Positions 8,770-18,747 of a stretch of 64,000 nt of DNA are shown in pieces (the stretch's first letter is position 1; the number at the start of each line of letters is the position of its first letter). The stretch covers positions 59,972-123,971 of the forward strand of contig JAPLQF010000042.1 of assembly GCA_026399875.1 (NCBI GenBank), in the 5' to 3' direction. The position numbers and the translations under genes were made by a program. The notes under the pieces are model-generated. The model was given only the letters and a program-made list of their open reading frames with translations, did no database searches and was not told where the DNA came from. This DNA comes from Burkholderiales bacterium (lineage in GTDB: Bacteria > Pseudomonadota > Gammaproteobacteria > Burkholderiales > Burkholderiaceae_E).

Positions 8770-10366
8770 GACCGACCCGGATGGCCTGCACAAGTTGAGC
8801 TGCCGGCAGACCGATCGATGCCGACCATTCGGGCTGAGCGGCAAGCGAGTCGCCGGCGTCGCCGTGAATCCACACGCCGAGTCGGGTGAGCTCGGCGGAC
8901 AGGCTGGCGTGCGAATCCGCCTCCTTCAGACCTTGCGACACGCTTGATGCCACCAGGCCGGCGATCGTGCCGGCAAGCACATCGCCTGTGCCGGCAACTG
9001 CGAGAATCGGGCCGCCGCTGCGATTGATCGACCAGCCGCCATCCGGGCCTGCGACGACGCTTCCGGCACCCTTGATCACGACGATGCTGCCGGTCAGCGC
9101 AGCGAGTTTCACGGCGGCGCCCCGGCGATCCTGCTGAATCTCGGCGGTCGTGATACCGAGCAGGCGGGCCGCTTCCAGCGGATGAGGCGTGAGCACGCTC
9201 GTCAGACCAGCCACCGCGCGCGCCTGCAACAGGCTCAGCAGGGCCGGATCGCCGGCCACGATGTTCAGGCCATCCGCATCCAGGACCAGCGCCGCCCGAT
9301 GAGCCAGGGCATGCATCAGCTTGCGCTGCGCCTGCGCATCGGTGCCGAGCCCGCAACCGGCCACAATCACGGTGGCGGCGCCCAGCGCCTGCTGCGCATC
9401 GGGCTCATCAAGCCGCAGGGCGCGGGTCATCAGTTCAGGATGGCCTGCGCGGTCGGCGAGACCGTCCTGCGAGCCGAGATAGATCCGCCCGGCGCCGCTT
9501 GCCTGGGCGCCGAGCGCCGCCAGCAAGGCCGCGCCGGCCATCTGCGCCTGGCCGACCATCACCAGGACGTCGCCGAATCGCCCTTTGTGGGCGTCGCGGC
9601 TGCGACTCGGTGCCAATACGCTCGCCGCGGCGCGATCGATCAGCCGTCCTTGCTCGACGCTGCGCGTGTCCTTGCGCGATGAGGCCGGCAATTCAAGATC
9701 GGCCACGATCACCTGTCCGGCAAGCATGCAGCCGTCACCGGTATGCAGACCCGGCTTGTCGGCGATCATGGTCACCGTGACATCGGCCCTGATCGCAAAC
9801 GACCCCGGCGGACCGACGATGCACCCCCGATCGGCATCCAGTCCACTTGGGACATCCACCGCGACGACCCATGCCCGCGCCCGAGCAAGCTGCTGCGCGA
9901 TCAGACTTGCTGCCGGTGGCAGCGCCCGCGACAGGCCGATCCCGAACAGGCCATCAATCACCAGCGGTCGATCGATCAGCAGCGAGGGCAACTCGCCCGC
10001 AGCCGACATTGAGCGACCCTGGTCTCGCCAGGCTCGCCAGATGCGGCGGGCGTCGTCGGCGGTCGGCTCATCCGGCAGCAAGGTGATCGCAGCGACCCGC
10101 CAGCCGCGATCGGCCAGCCGCATCGCCGCGAGCAGGGCATCACCGCCGTTGTTGCCCGGACCGCAAATCGCCAGCACCGGCGTGCCGGCAGGCAAGCGGC
10201 GCAGCTGCCTTGCGCAGACATCGGCCAGCGCCGCGGCTGCACGAGCCATCAGCGTCCCTTCCGGAAGGGCGCTCAGACTTCTCCCCTCGATCTGACGAAT
10301 TCCGGTGCTCAGCAGCAGGGGATGGTCGCGACGCTCAATCGTGGTGTCAGATGCCGGGTCGGTCAT
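8741..10366 (-). CDS. nnrD: bifunctional NAD(P)HX epimerase / ADP-dependent NAD(P)HX dehydratase
   Basis: Repairs hydrated NADH and NADPH: the N-terminal YjeF_N half epimerises NAD(P)HX and the C-terminal YjeF_C half dehydrates it using ADP. Seen in order are the epimerase motif CGPGNNGGDALLAA near residue 70-85 and the dehydratase motif AGTGDVLAGTIAGL near the C-terminus. The start at 10366 has AGGAG six bases upstream; an open extension to 10429 lacks such a site. It is 541 residues long, normal for the fused form. The last 29 bp overlap the convergent ABC gene. Confidence 0.93.
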
Positions 10367-10480
10367 GAAATCTCCTGATTGGCGAACCTGATCGGCAAAC
10401 CTCGATGAGTGCATCCGGTGTGCCGGCACGACGACAGCAGGCTCGGTTACCCGACACAGACCCTGCGCGATTGTCCTTTG

Positions 10481-11815
10481 TCATCTCGCAAGCCGCTCGA
10501 TGGTCAGCCCGTCCAGATCGATTTCGGGGCGCAGGCCTGCAACCAGGTCGGCAACCACCTTGCCCGCGCCGCAGGCCATTGCCCAGCCGGTCGAGCCGTG
10601 ACCCATGTTGATGAAGAGTCCACCGACCGGCGTGGCGCCGAGCAGCGCCGGGCCGTCCGGTGTCATCGGTCGCGCACCGACCCAGCAACTCGCACTTGCC
10701 CAGTCGGCAGCCGTCGGAAACCAGTCGCGACCGACCTTGACCAGGGTGCGCAGCGCGGCATCGCGCGGCACCAGCCTCGGACTGCCGATCTCGGCGGTAC
10801 CGGCCAGCCTGATTTGCCCCGGCAGGGGCGTGATGGCCACCTTGTAGGCCTCGTCGATCATTGCCTGACGCGGCCCGAGCGCCGGGTCGGGCAGAGGCAA
10901 GCTTGTCGAATAGCCCTTGACCGGCCAGATCGGCAGTCGGATGCGGTGTTCGGCCAGTAGCGGCAGGCTGTCGACCGCACCGGCCACGACGACCGCATCA
11001 AATCGCTGCAGGAGGTGCTCGGCGCGTTCCGAGCGAGCCTGCCGTGCCGTGGCAGCCTGCGCTGGATCGCCCGGTGCTCGCTCGCCCGGTGCTCGTTCGA
11101 TCTCCAGTGAAGTGGCCCGCCCGTCTTCGACCCGAATCCGTGTGACGGTATGACCGAACGCAAAGCGCACCCCCGCCTTGATTGCGGCATCGGCCAAGCC
11201 TTGTGCGAAGGCCGGGCAGCTCGCGGATTCGTCCTGCGGCAGGTGCAGGGCGCCCGCCAGCGGCGTGTGGACCGACAGGGCCGGTTCCATCTGCCGGCAG
11301 GCGGCGGCATCGAGCAATCGATGCGGCACACCGGCTTCCTGCAGCATTGCGATAGCAGGTGCTGCCATCGCCAGATCCTGCTGGCTGCGCATCAGCTGCA
11401 GATAGCCCTGGCGCATGCCATCGTCAATGTGAAGCGTTGCCCGAAGCGAATGCAGCTGATCGCGGCTGTAAAAAGCGAGTCGCTGCATGCGCGATTTGTT
11501 GAGCCGATAGCGTTCCAGCGTGCACTGCCCTAGCCAGGCGGCCAGCCAGCGTGCCAGTGCCGCACTGGCCACCGGCCGAAAGAGCACTGGCGCCTCGGCT
11601 GCAAACAGATAAGACAGCACTTTCCGAGGCATGCCGGGCGCCGCCCAGGGCATGACATAGGCAGGCGCCACGACGCCGGCATTGCCCCAGCTGGTCTCGC
11701 GCGCGACCGCGTCCCGCCGCTCGAAGACCGTGACTTCGAATCCGTGCTGACCGAGATACCAGGCGGTGCAGGTGCCGACGATGCCGCCACCGATCACCGC
11801 AACATGCCGTGTCAT
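10481..11815 (-). CDS. dadA: D-amino acid dehydrogenase (DadA family FAD oxidoreductase)
   Basis: Membrane-associated flavoenzyme that oxidatively deaminates D-amino acids to 2-oxo acids, passing electrons to the respiratory chain. The dinucleotide-binding motif GGGIVG is at residues 9-14, followed by the DadA-type ETSWGNAGVVAPAYVMPWAAPG, and the FAD-binding C-terminus contains GHGSTGW. It has 444 residues; relatives are about 420-435. Part of the extra length is a 15-bp in-frame duplication (ERAPGERAPG) at 11068-11097. It is the last gene of the dctP-dctQ-dctM-dadA unit, 4 bp after the dctM stop, so the transported substrate is probably a D-amino or related amino acid. Confidence 0.88.
   Translation of the reverse strand: MTRHVAVIGGGIVGTCTAWYLGQHGFEVTVFERRDAVARETSWGNAGVVAPAYVMPWAAPGMPRKVLSYLFAAEAPVLFRPVASAALARWLAAWLGQCTLERYRLNKSRMQRLAFYSRDQLHSLRATLHIDDGMRQGYLQLMRSQQDLAMAAPAIAMLQEAGVPHRLLDAAACRQMEPALSVHTPLAGALHLPQDESASCPAFAQGLADAAIKAGVRFAFGHTVTRIRVEDGRATSLEIERAPGERAPGDPAQAATARQARSERAEHLLQRFDAVVVAGAVDSLPLLAEHRIRLPIWPVKGYSTSLPLPDPALGPRQAMIDEAYKVAITPLPGQIRLAGTAEIGSPRLVPRDAALRTLVKVGRDWFPTAADWASASCWVGARPMTPDGPALLGATPVGGLFINMGHGSTGWAMACGAGKVVADLVAGLRPEIDLDGLTIERLAR
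11068..11097. repeat. 15-bp tandem duplication inside dadA
   Basis: TCGCCCGGTGCTCGC (11068-11082) is followed directly by the same 15-mer with one change (11083-11097). In protein it yields two copies of a five-residue unit (ERAPG) in a surface-like linker, without a frame shift. Confidence 0.85.
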
Positions 11816-11819
11816 CGGC

Positions 11820-13148
11820 TCAGGTTTCCTTGCCCATCAGCCGATCGGGCAGCCAGGTGACGATTTCCGGGAAGACAGTGATGAGACCGATGCAGATCAG
11901 CAGCATCACGAAAAACGGGATCGCGGCCCGGGCAATCGTGTTGCTGTCCTTGCCGGTCATGTTCTGCAGGACGAAGAGGTTGAATCCCACCGGTGGTGTG
12001 ACCTCGGCAATCTCGACCAGCAGCACGATGAAAATGCCGAACCACACCAGATCGAAGCCGGCCTTCTGGATCATCGGCAGCACCACCGCCGCGGTAAGCA
12101 CGATCATCGAGATGCCGTCCAGCGCAGTGCCCAGCACCAGATAGATCAGCGACAGCATGCCGATCAGCGCAAAGGGCGACAGCTCAAGCGAGGCCACCCA
12201 TTCGGCCAGCAGACGCGGCACGCCGGTGAAGGCCATGGTCTTGGTCAGAAAGGCGGCGCCTGCCAGGATGAACATGATCATGCACGACACCCGCGTTGCA
12301 CCCATCAGGCTAGCCCTGAAGTTCTCCCAGGTCAGCGACCGGCTGCTTGCGGCGATCGCGAGGGATCCCAGCACGCCAAAGGCAGCGCACTCGGTGGCGG
12401 TGGCCCAGCCGGCCACCAGTACCCAGACGATGAAGATGATCAGCAGCGTGCACGGAATCAGATTGCCCGAGCGGCGCAGTTTTTCCTTCAGCCCCGGAAT
12501 CGGATCGGCGGGCGGTACCCGGTCGGGGTGCCTGATTGACCACCAGGCGATATAGCCCGAAAAAAGCGCCATCAGGATCGCGCCCGGGATGAAGCCGGCC
12601 AGAAAGATCCGGATGATCGAGGCATCGGCGGCGACCGCATAAACCACCATCGTGATCGAGGGTGGGATCAGGATCCCGAGCGTGCCGGCGGTGGCCAGCG
12701 CGCCCAGCGCCAGCTGCTCGTCATAGCCGCGGCGCTTCAGTTCCGGCAGCGCCACCTTGGCGATCGTGGCGCATGTGGCCGCCGATGAGCCCGACACCGA
12801 TCCGAAGATGCCGCAGCCGAGAATCGTGGTGTGCATCAGGCGCCCCGGCACCTTGCCAAGCCAGGGTGCCAGGCCCTCGAACATCTGCTCGGAGAGTTTT
12901 GTGCGAAACAGGATCTCGCCCATCCAGATGAAGAGCGGCAGCGCCGCCAGTTCCCAGGACGCGGATGAGCCCCACATTGCGACAAAAAGGTTCTCGCCCC
13001 AGCGGGCTGCCTGCATGTCGGTAAAAAGTGCCATGCCAACCCAGCCGACGATCGCCAGGGTCATCGCGATCCAGACCCCGCCTGCCAGGAGGAACAGCAT
13101 CACGATCAGCAGAAAGAGGCCAACGCCGGAGACGCCGAGGGTCTCCAT
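11820..13148 (-). CDS. dctM: TRAP transporter large permease (DctM)
   Basis: Twelve-helix transport subunit of a tripartite ATP-independent periplasmic transporter, which uses a sodium gradient. Family features are the N-terminal hydrophobic helix pair, the LPLFIWMGEILFRT-like segment, and GSVSGSSAATCATIAKVALPEL followed by GTLGILIPPSITMVVYAV. It has 442 residues, of usual size. Its ATG directly abuts the dctQ stop (TAG then ATG), and dadA follows after 4 bp, showing a single operon. Confidence 0.95.
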   Translation of the reverse strand: METLGVSGVGLFLLIVMLFLLAGGVWIAMTLAIVGWVGMALFTDMQAARWGENLFVAMWGSSASWELAALPLFIWMGEILFRTKLSEQMFEGLAPWLGKVPGRLMHTTILGCGIFGSVSGSSAATCATIAKVALPELKRRGYDEQLALGALATAGTLGILIPPSITMVVYAVAADASIIRIFLAGFIPGAILMALFSGYIAWWSIRHPDRVPPADPIPGLKEKLRRSGNLIPCTLLIIFIVWVLVAGWATATECAAFGVLGSLAIAASSRSLTWENFRASLMGATRVSCMIMFILAGAAFLTKTMAFTGVPRLLAEWVASLELSPFALIGMLSLIYLVLGTALDGISMIVLTAAVVLPMIQKAGFDLVWFGIFIVLLVEIAEVTPPVGFNLFVLQNMTGKDSNTIARAAIPFFVMLLICIGLITVFPEIVTWLPDRLMGKET

Positions 13149-13685
13149 CTAGACGTCCTCGCTGAAGTCGCCGCGCGCGTGGCGCTCCTCGACCGCTCTG
13201 ACATAGGTCGGGCGTGACCCACCAAAGACGATCACCCACTCATCGATCATTGCAATGAAGAGCAGCGCCGCACCCAGCAGAAAACTCAGCTGCGGAATCC
13301 ACATCGGCACCACCAGCAGGCCGTTCGACATCTCGTTGTAGAGCCAGCCGTTGTAGAGATAGAGCGCCACCGACCACAGCAGGAAGCCGGTGAAAATCAC
13401 CCCGATCGAGAGCGAGGCGAGTTCGAAGCCGCGGCGCAGGCGCGGCGGCATCTTCTCGAGAAAGAGTCCCACGCGAACGAAGTCACCGTGCTTGAAGGTG
13501 TGGGCCAGCCCCAGAAACGCCGCAGCTGCAGTCATCCACGACACCAGGTCATCGGTGCCGCCGGTGCGAAACCCGAGTTCGCGGGCCCCGGCGGCAATCA
13601 GCATCACCGCAAAGATCGAAAAGACGCACAATCCGGCCGCCGCGCCGGCCGCGTCATACAGAGCGTCCAGCGTGCGGCGGATCAC
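13149..13685 (-). CDS. dctQ: TRAP transporter small permease (DctQ)
   Basis: Four-helix membrane subunit that pairs with DctM. The 178-residue protein shows the expected hydrophobic segments and the DctQ-like motifs DDLVSWMTAAAAFLGLAHTFKHGDFVRV and LLVVPMWIPQLSFLLGAAL. The start is GTG, overlapping the dctP stop in a GTGA arrangement, which indicates translational coupling. Confidence 0.93.
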   Translation of the reverse strand: MIRRTLDALYDAAGAAAGLCVFSIFAVMLIAAGARELGFRTGGTDDLVSWMTAAAAFLGLAHTFKHGDFVRVGLFLEKMPPRLRRGFELASLSIGVIFTGFLLWSVALYLYNGWLYNEMSNGLLVVPMWIPQLSFLLGAALLFIAMIDEWVIVFGGSRPTYVRAVEERHARGDFSEDV

Positions 13686-14647
13686 TTGCGGTAGGCGTCG
13701 GTAATCGCCTTTCCTTCAGGGCCGGCCTTCTTGACCCAGTCCTCGAGCATGATGCCGCCGACCTGCTTGAAGTCGGCGGTCAGCTTGGGCGAGGGCGGCA
13801 GGATCTTCATGCCTTTTTCTGCCAGCGCCTTCTTGTAAAAATCATTCTTTTCTTCCGAGATTTTCCAGCCGCGCTTTTCGGCATCGGCTCCGGCTTTCAT
13901 CACCGCGTCCTGGGTGGCCTTGTCGAGCGCCTCAAACGCCTTGCGATTGACCAGGACCGCATTCTTGGGCAGCCAGGCCTGGGTGTCGTACCAGTACTTC
14001 AGGTGCTCGTAGGTCTTGGTGTCAAAGCCGGTCGATCCGGACGACATATAGGCCTCGACCACGCCGGTGGCCAGCGCCTGCGACAGTTCGGCCGCCTGCA
14101 CCGTCACCGGCTGCGCGCCGATCAGATCGGCAATCTTGGCGGTCGAGGGGCTGTAGGCGCGCCATTTGATCTTGCGCATATCGGCCACCGAGCTGACTTC
14201 CTTCTTGGTATAGAGCCCCTGCGGTGGCCAGGCCACTGCGTAAAGCATCATCATTCCCTGTTCAGCAAGTTTCTTGTCGAGCGCCGGTTTTTGCGCCTGA
14301 TAGAGCTTGAAGGCCTCCTTGTAGCTGGTGGCCAGGAAGGGAATGCCATCGAGGCCATAGACCGGCCATTCGTTTTCAAAGTTGACCAGCAACACTTCGC
14401 CGAGCTGCGCCTGACCCGACTGCACCGCCCGTTTGATCTCGGGCGCCTTGAAGAGCGAGGCATTGGCATGAACCGTGATCTTGAGCTTGCCGCCGCTCGC
14501 CTTGTCGACATCGTTGGCGAACTGCACCAGGTTTTCGGTGTGGAAATTGCCTGCGGCATAGGCTGCCGGCAGATCCCATTTGGTCTGCGCCGAGACAGAC
14601 GACGCCGCCATCGAAAGGGCCGTGACGATCAGAGGGACGAGCTTCAT
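13682..14647 (-). CDS. dctP: TRAP transporter periplasmic solute-binding protein (DctP)
   Basis: Periplasmic receptor that delivers the substrate to DctQM. A signal peptide (MKLVPLIVTALSMAASSVSA-Q) precedes the mature DctP fold, with the family pattern around FKAPEIKRAVQSGQAQLGEV and the carboxylate-binding Arg region near KIKWRAYSPSTAK. The ATG at 14647 is preferred because GGAG lies six bases upstream; an in-frame ATG at 14659 is weaker. It has 321 residues and is first in the operon. It faces the 5-oxoprolinase gene across about 200 bp, so a cyclic or D-amino acid such as 5-oxoproline is a candidate ligand (inference). Confidence 0.92.
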   Translation of the reverse strand: MKLVPLIVTALSMAASSVSAQTKWDLPAAYAAGNFHTENLVQFANDVDKASGGKLKITVHANASLFKAPEIKRAVQSGQAQLGEVLLVNFENEWPVYGLDGIPFLATSYKEAFKLYQAQKPALDKKLAEQGMMMLYAVAWPPQGLYTKKEVSSVADMRKIKWRAYSPSTAKIADLIGAQPVTVQAAELSQALATGVVEAYMSSGSTGFDTKTYEHLKYWYDTQAWLPKNAVLVNRKAFEALDKATQDAVMKAGADAEKRGWKISEEKNDFYKKALAEKGMKILPPSPKLTADFKQVGGIMLEDWVKKAGPEGKAITDAYRK

Positions 14648-14850
14648 TCGGATCTCCATGTTCCAGAAGGTAACTGGGCAGCTTAGGCGGTTTGCAGGTC
14701 GTGCGTCAATGGCGGCGGTGGGGCGTGCAGCCCGGGTACCGAATCGGCCTGCGCCCGATCGCGCAGTGCAGGCAACACCAGGTCGGTCGGTGGCTTGTGA
14801 TCGATACTCCGGTTGCTAAAGTGCGCGATCCGGTTGCGAGAGCCTTTCCC
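14648..14850. other. divergent intergenic region, dctP / 5-oxoprolinase
   Basis: About 200 bp between two outward-facing genes, expected to hold both promoters. I see only a weak GATACT -10-like element near 14803 and no clear operator palindrome. The rightward frame stays open from 14692 but lacks a start site or coding character before 14851. Confidence 0.4.
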
Positions 14851-17800
14851 ATGTCCGAGCAGCAGTCCCCTTCGTCCCCGCCGCGGGACGCTCATCACGC
14901 AAACAGTCTCGACTCGTCGCCGCCGCGCCGCTGGCAGTTCTGGATCGATCGCGGCGGCACCTTCACCGATGTGGTTGGCCGGCGTCCTGATGGTTCGCTG
15001 ATCAGCGCCAAATTGCTGTCCGAGAATCCAGAGCAATATGCCGATGCCGCCATTGCCGGCATCCGTCGGCTGCTCGGCGTGGCGCCGGGTGATCCCATGC
15101 CCGCCGACCAGATCGAAGCGGTCAAGATGGGCACCACAGTGGCAACCAATGCATTGCTCGAGCGCAAGGGTGAGCCGCTGCTGCTGATGGTCACCCGTGG
15201 CTTCGCTGATGCGCCGCGCATCGGCTATCAGGCTCGACCGCGTCTCTTCGACCGCCACATCGTGCTGCCCGAGCTGCTGCATCGGGAAGTCGTCGAAGTC
15301 GACGAGCGGATGGCGGCCGATGGCAGTCTGGTGCGCCCGCTCGATGAATCGAATGCGCGCCTCGCGCTGCAGTCGGCCTTCGATCGGGGCTTGCGGGCGG
15401 TGGCGATCGTGCTGATGCACGCCTATCGCTATCCGGCCCATGAAGCCCGCCTGGCTGAGATCGCCCGCGGCATCGGCTATACCCAGATCTCGGTCTCGCA
15501 TCGGGCTTCGCCGCTGATCCGGTTCGTGGCGCGAGCCGACACCACCGTGGTCGATGCCTATCTGTCGCCGGTGCTGCGCCGTTATGTCGATCGGATTGCG
15601 GCTGGCTTGCCGGGGGTCCGGCTCCAGTTCATGCAGTCCAATGGCGGACTGACTGATGCCCAGGCCTTCCAGGGCAAGGACTCGATCCTCTCAGGGCCGG
15701 CGGGCGGCATCGTCGGCATGGCCCGTGTCAGTCAGGCGGCCGGCTTCGACCGGGTGATCGGCTTTGACATGGGCGGCACCTCCACCGATGTCTCGCACTT
15801 TGCCGGGGAGTTCGAGCGGGTCTTCGACACCCAGGTGGCCGGTGTGCGGCTGCGTGCGCCGATGATGAGCATTCATACGGTGGCCGCCGGCGGCGGCTCG
15901 ATCCTGCACTTCGATGGCGCCCGATTCCGGGTGGGGCCGGATTCGGCCGGCGCCAGTCCGGGCCCTGCCTGCTATCGCCGGGGCGGACCGCTCACCGTGA
16001 CCGATGCCAATGTCATGCTCGGCAAGATTCAGCCCGATTTCTTTCCGAAGGTTTTCGGCCCGCAGGGCGATGCGCCGCTCGATCGCGAAGTGGTGCGCGA
16101 GCGCTTTGCGCAGCTTGCACAGACCATCGCTCAGGCGACCGGCCGCCAGCTGAGCCCTGAACAGGTTGCCCAGGGCTTTGTCGATATCGCCAACGCGAAC
16201 ATGGCCGATGCCATCAAGAAGATCTCGGTGCAGCGCGGCTATGACGTGACCAGTTATGCCCTGACGGTGTTTGGCGGCGCAGGCGGCCAGCATGCCTGTG
16301 CAGTCGCCGATGCGCTCGCGATGTCGACCGTGATGGCCCACCCGCTTGCCGGTGTGCTGTCGGCCTATGGCATGGGGTTGGCCGAACCGGCGTCGCTGCG
16401 TGAGCGCTCGATCGAGCGGCGCCTCGACGATCAGGCGCTTGCCGAGGCCATCGAGCAGCTCGATGCCCTCGATCGCCAGGCCCGAGACGATCTGGTCGCG
16501 CAGGGCGAACCGGCGGACAGCCTGCGGGTCGAGCGTCGGGTGCACATCAAGTACCAGGGCACCGATACCGCGGTCACTGTGCCGCTCGGTGCGATCGATG
16601 AGATGGTCAGTCGTTTTGAGGCCGGCTATCGCCAGCGATTTGCCTTTCTGCTCACCGGGCGTGCGCTTGCGATCGAGTCGGTCAGCGTTGAGGCGATCTC
16701 GCCGCGGGCGGCCGACGATGCGCCGGCTGTCAGAGTCGAGTCCGGTGTCGGGGCAACAGGGCAATCCGACGCAATTACGGCGCCCGCACCGGGCGCAATC
16801 GTGTCGCCAGTCGTGTCGCCAGTCGTGTCGCCAGTCGTGTCGCCAGTCGTGTCGCTCTACTCTGCTGGCGACTGGCGCGACGCACCACTTTTTGATCGCG
16901 AGTCGCTGTCGGTCGGCGCGGTCATCAACGGCCCGGCGATCGTGAGCGATGCCACCGCGACCACGATCATCGAGATCGGCTGGCGCGCCACCATGAGTCC
17001 GCGAGGCGATCTGATCCTGCGCCGCGTGGCGCCCCGTGCAACCCTGCATGCGATCGGCACCGACGCTGATCCGGTAATGCTCGAGATCTTCAGCAATCTC
17101 TTCATGTCGATCGCCGAGCAGATGGGCTATCGCCTGCAGAACACCGCCCATTCGGTGAACATCAAGGAGCGGCTCGATTTTTCCTGCGCGGTCTTCGATG
17201 CCGGCGGCGCCCTGATCGCCAATGCGCCACACATGCCGGTTCATCTGGGCTCGATGGGTGCGAGCGTGCAGGCGGTGATTTCGGATAATGCCGGGGAAAT
17301 CGCGCCAGGCGATGTGTTCGTGCTCAATGATCCCTATCGCGGCGGCACGCATCTGCCCGATGTCACCGTCATCACGCCGGTCTTCGACAAGGCGTCGCGC
17401 GAGTTGCTGTTCTGGGTCGGGTCACGCGGCCACCATGCCGACATCGGCGGTCTTACCCCGGGGTCGATGCCACCCGACAGCCGTCACATCGATGACGAAG
17501 GCGTGCTGCTGACCAATGTCAGGCTGGTGTCTGGCGGAGTGCTGCGCGAGCGCGAATTTCGTGCGCTGCTTACCGGGGCGGTCCATCCGGCACGCAATCC
17601 CGACCAGAACATGGCCGATCTGCAGGCGCAGGTCGCGGCCAACGAGAAGGGGCGCGAAGAACTGCTGCGCATGGTCGAACACTTCAGCCTGCCGGTCGTG
17701 CAGGCCTATATGCGCCATGTTCAGGAAAATGCCGCCGAATCGGTGCGGCGGGTGATCGGTGCCCTGCATGACGGCCACTTCGCGCTGCCCTTCGACAATG

Positions 17801-18624
17801 GCGCGGTCATCCGTGTGGCCATCACGGTGGACCATCAGGCGCGACGTGCCCGCATCGATTTCACCGGCACGTCCTTGCAGCAGCCGAACAATTTTAATGC
17901 ACCGATGGCGGTGACCACGGCGGCGGTGCTTTATGTGTTTCGCACCCTGGTCGACGACGACATTCCGATGAATGCCGGCTGCCTCGCGCCACTCGACATC
18001 ATCGTGCCGGCCGGCTGCATGCTCAATCCGCATCATCCCGGGGCAGTCGTGGCTGGCAATGTCGAAACCTCAATGGCGATCACCAATGCCCTTTATGGCG
18101 CGCTCGGCATCATGGCGTCGGGGCCCAACACCATGAGCAATTTCACTTTCGGCAATCAGCGCTACCAGTACTACGAGACGATCTCGGGTGGCTCGGGCGC
18201 CGGGGGACGCTTCGATGCGCAGGGCCATCTCACCGGCGGCTTCGACGGGACGGCGGTGGTCCAGACGCATATGACCAATTCGCGCCTGACCGATCCGGAA
18301 GTGCTAGAGCTGCGCTTTCCAGTACGCCTTGAGGGCTATGCCATTCGGCGTCATTCGGGCGGGGCAGGGCGCTGGCACGGCGGCGATGGTGGCGTTCGCA
18401 CCATCCGTTTTCTCGAGCCGATGACCGCTTCAATGCTTGGCAACAGCCGGGTGGTGCCGCCCTTCGGTGCGGCCGGCGGCGGCAGCGGGGCGGTGGCCAG
18501 CAATTACGTCTTGCGTGCCGACGGGCGCATTGAGCCGATCGGGCATATCGGCAGCGCCGAACTCGCCGCCGGCGACTGTTTTGTCATCGAGACGCCGGGT
18601 GGGGGCGGTTTCGGGGCGCCATGA
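14851..18624 (+). CDS. 5-oxoprolinase / hydantoinase HyuA-HyuB fusion
   Basis: ATP-dependent hydrolase that opens 5-oxo-L-proline to glutamate, or a related hydantoin or lactam. The N-terminal HyuA half begins with [14 protein letters not shown] and continues through [15 protein letters not shown] and [14 protein letters not shown]. The HyuB half starts near residue 742 ([17 protein letters not shown]), with [14 protein letters not shown] and a Gly-rich end (TPGGGGFG). At 1257 residues it matches the one-chain 5-oxoprolinases. The start MSEQQ at 14851 is used; upstream frame to 14692 looks non-coding. A linker between the halves carries a 12-bp tandem repeat giving a VSPV array (residues about 651-668). 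It may work with the facing TRAP operon and with ChaC. Confidence 0.9.
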   Translation: MSEQQSPSSPPRDAHHANSLDSSPPRRWQFWIDRGGTFTDVVGRRPDGSLISAKLLSENPEQYADAAIAGIRRLLGVAPGDPMPADQIEAVKMGTTVATNALLERKGEPLLLMVTRGFADAPRIGYQARPRLFDRHIVLPELLHREVVEVDERMAADGSLVRPLDESNARLALQSAFDRGLRAVAIVLMHAYRYPAHEARLAEIARGIGYTQISVSHRASPLIRFVARADTTVVDAYLSPVLRRYVDRIAAGLPGVRLQFMQSNGGLTDAQAFQGKDSILSGPAGGIVGMARVSQAAGFDRVIGFDMGGTSTDVSHFAGEFERVFDTQVAGVRLRAPMMSIHTVAAGGGSILHFDGARFRVGPDSAGASPGPACYRRGGPLTVTDANVMLGKIQPDFFPKVFGPQGDAPLDREVVRERFAQLAQTIAQATGRQLSPEQVAQGFVDIANANMADAIKKISVQRGYDVTSYALTVFGGAGGQHACAVADALAMSTVMAHPLAGVLSAYGMGLAEPASLRERSIERRLDDQALAEAIEQLDALDRQARDDLVAQGEPADSLRVERRVHIKYQGTDTAVTVPLGAIDEMVSRFEAGYRQRFAFLLTGRALAIESVSVEAISPRAADDAPAVRVESGVGATGQSDAITAPAPGAIVSPVVSPVVSPVVSPVVSLYSAGDWRDAPLFDRESLSVGAVINGPAIVSDATATTIIEIGWRATMSPRGDLILRRVAPRATLHAIGTDADPVMLEIFSNLFMSIAEQMGYRLQNTAHSVNIKERLDFSCAVFDAGGALIANAPHMPVHLGSMGASVQAVISDNAGEIAPGDVFVLNDPYRGGTHLPDVTVITPVFDKASRELLFWVGSRGHHADIGGLTPGSMPPDSRHIDDEGVLLTNVRLVSGGVLREREFRALLTGAVHPARNPDQNMADLQAQVAANEKGREELLRMVEHFSLPVVQAYMRHVQENAAESVRRVIGALHDGHFALPFDNGAVIRVAITVDHQARRARIDFTGTSLQQPNNFNAPMAVTTAAVLYVFRTLVDDDIPMNAGCLAPLDIIVPAGCMLNPHHPGAVVAGNVETSMAITNALYGALGIMASGPNTMSNFTFGNQRYQYYETISGGSGAGGRFDAQGHLTGGFDGTAVVQTHMTNSRLTDPEVLELRFPVRLEGYAIRRHSGGAGRWHGGDGGVRTIRFLEPMTASMLGNSRVVPPFGAAGGGSGAVASNYVLRADGRIEPIGHIGSAELAAGDCFVIETPGGGGFGAP
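16801..16855 (+). repeat. 12-bp tandem repeat (4.5 copies) inside the 5-oxoprolinase gene
   Basis: GTGTCGCCAGTC occurs four times perfectly (16801-16848) plus a partial fifth copy. It encodes a repeated V-S-P-V unit in the linker before the GDW segment. The length is a multiple of three, so copy-number change would keep the frame. Confidence 0.95.
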
Positions 18625-18747
18625 GCACCGAACAATCGTGAAATCGGTCCAATGAGGTCGGGCGAACTTGCATGAGGCCAGTGGACGGAGGAGAGCCGGC
18701 GCAGGCCCCCGTTATACTTGCGGTTCTCCTCCTAGCCCCTTCGCCAA

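Noticed and set aside
15691..17352. 553-codon open frame on the minus strand within the 5-oxoprolinase gene
   Set aside because: It is antisense to a clear enzyme with all motifs; the frame is Arg/His/Asp-rich and resembles no family. Long antisense frames are normal in GC-rich DNA.
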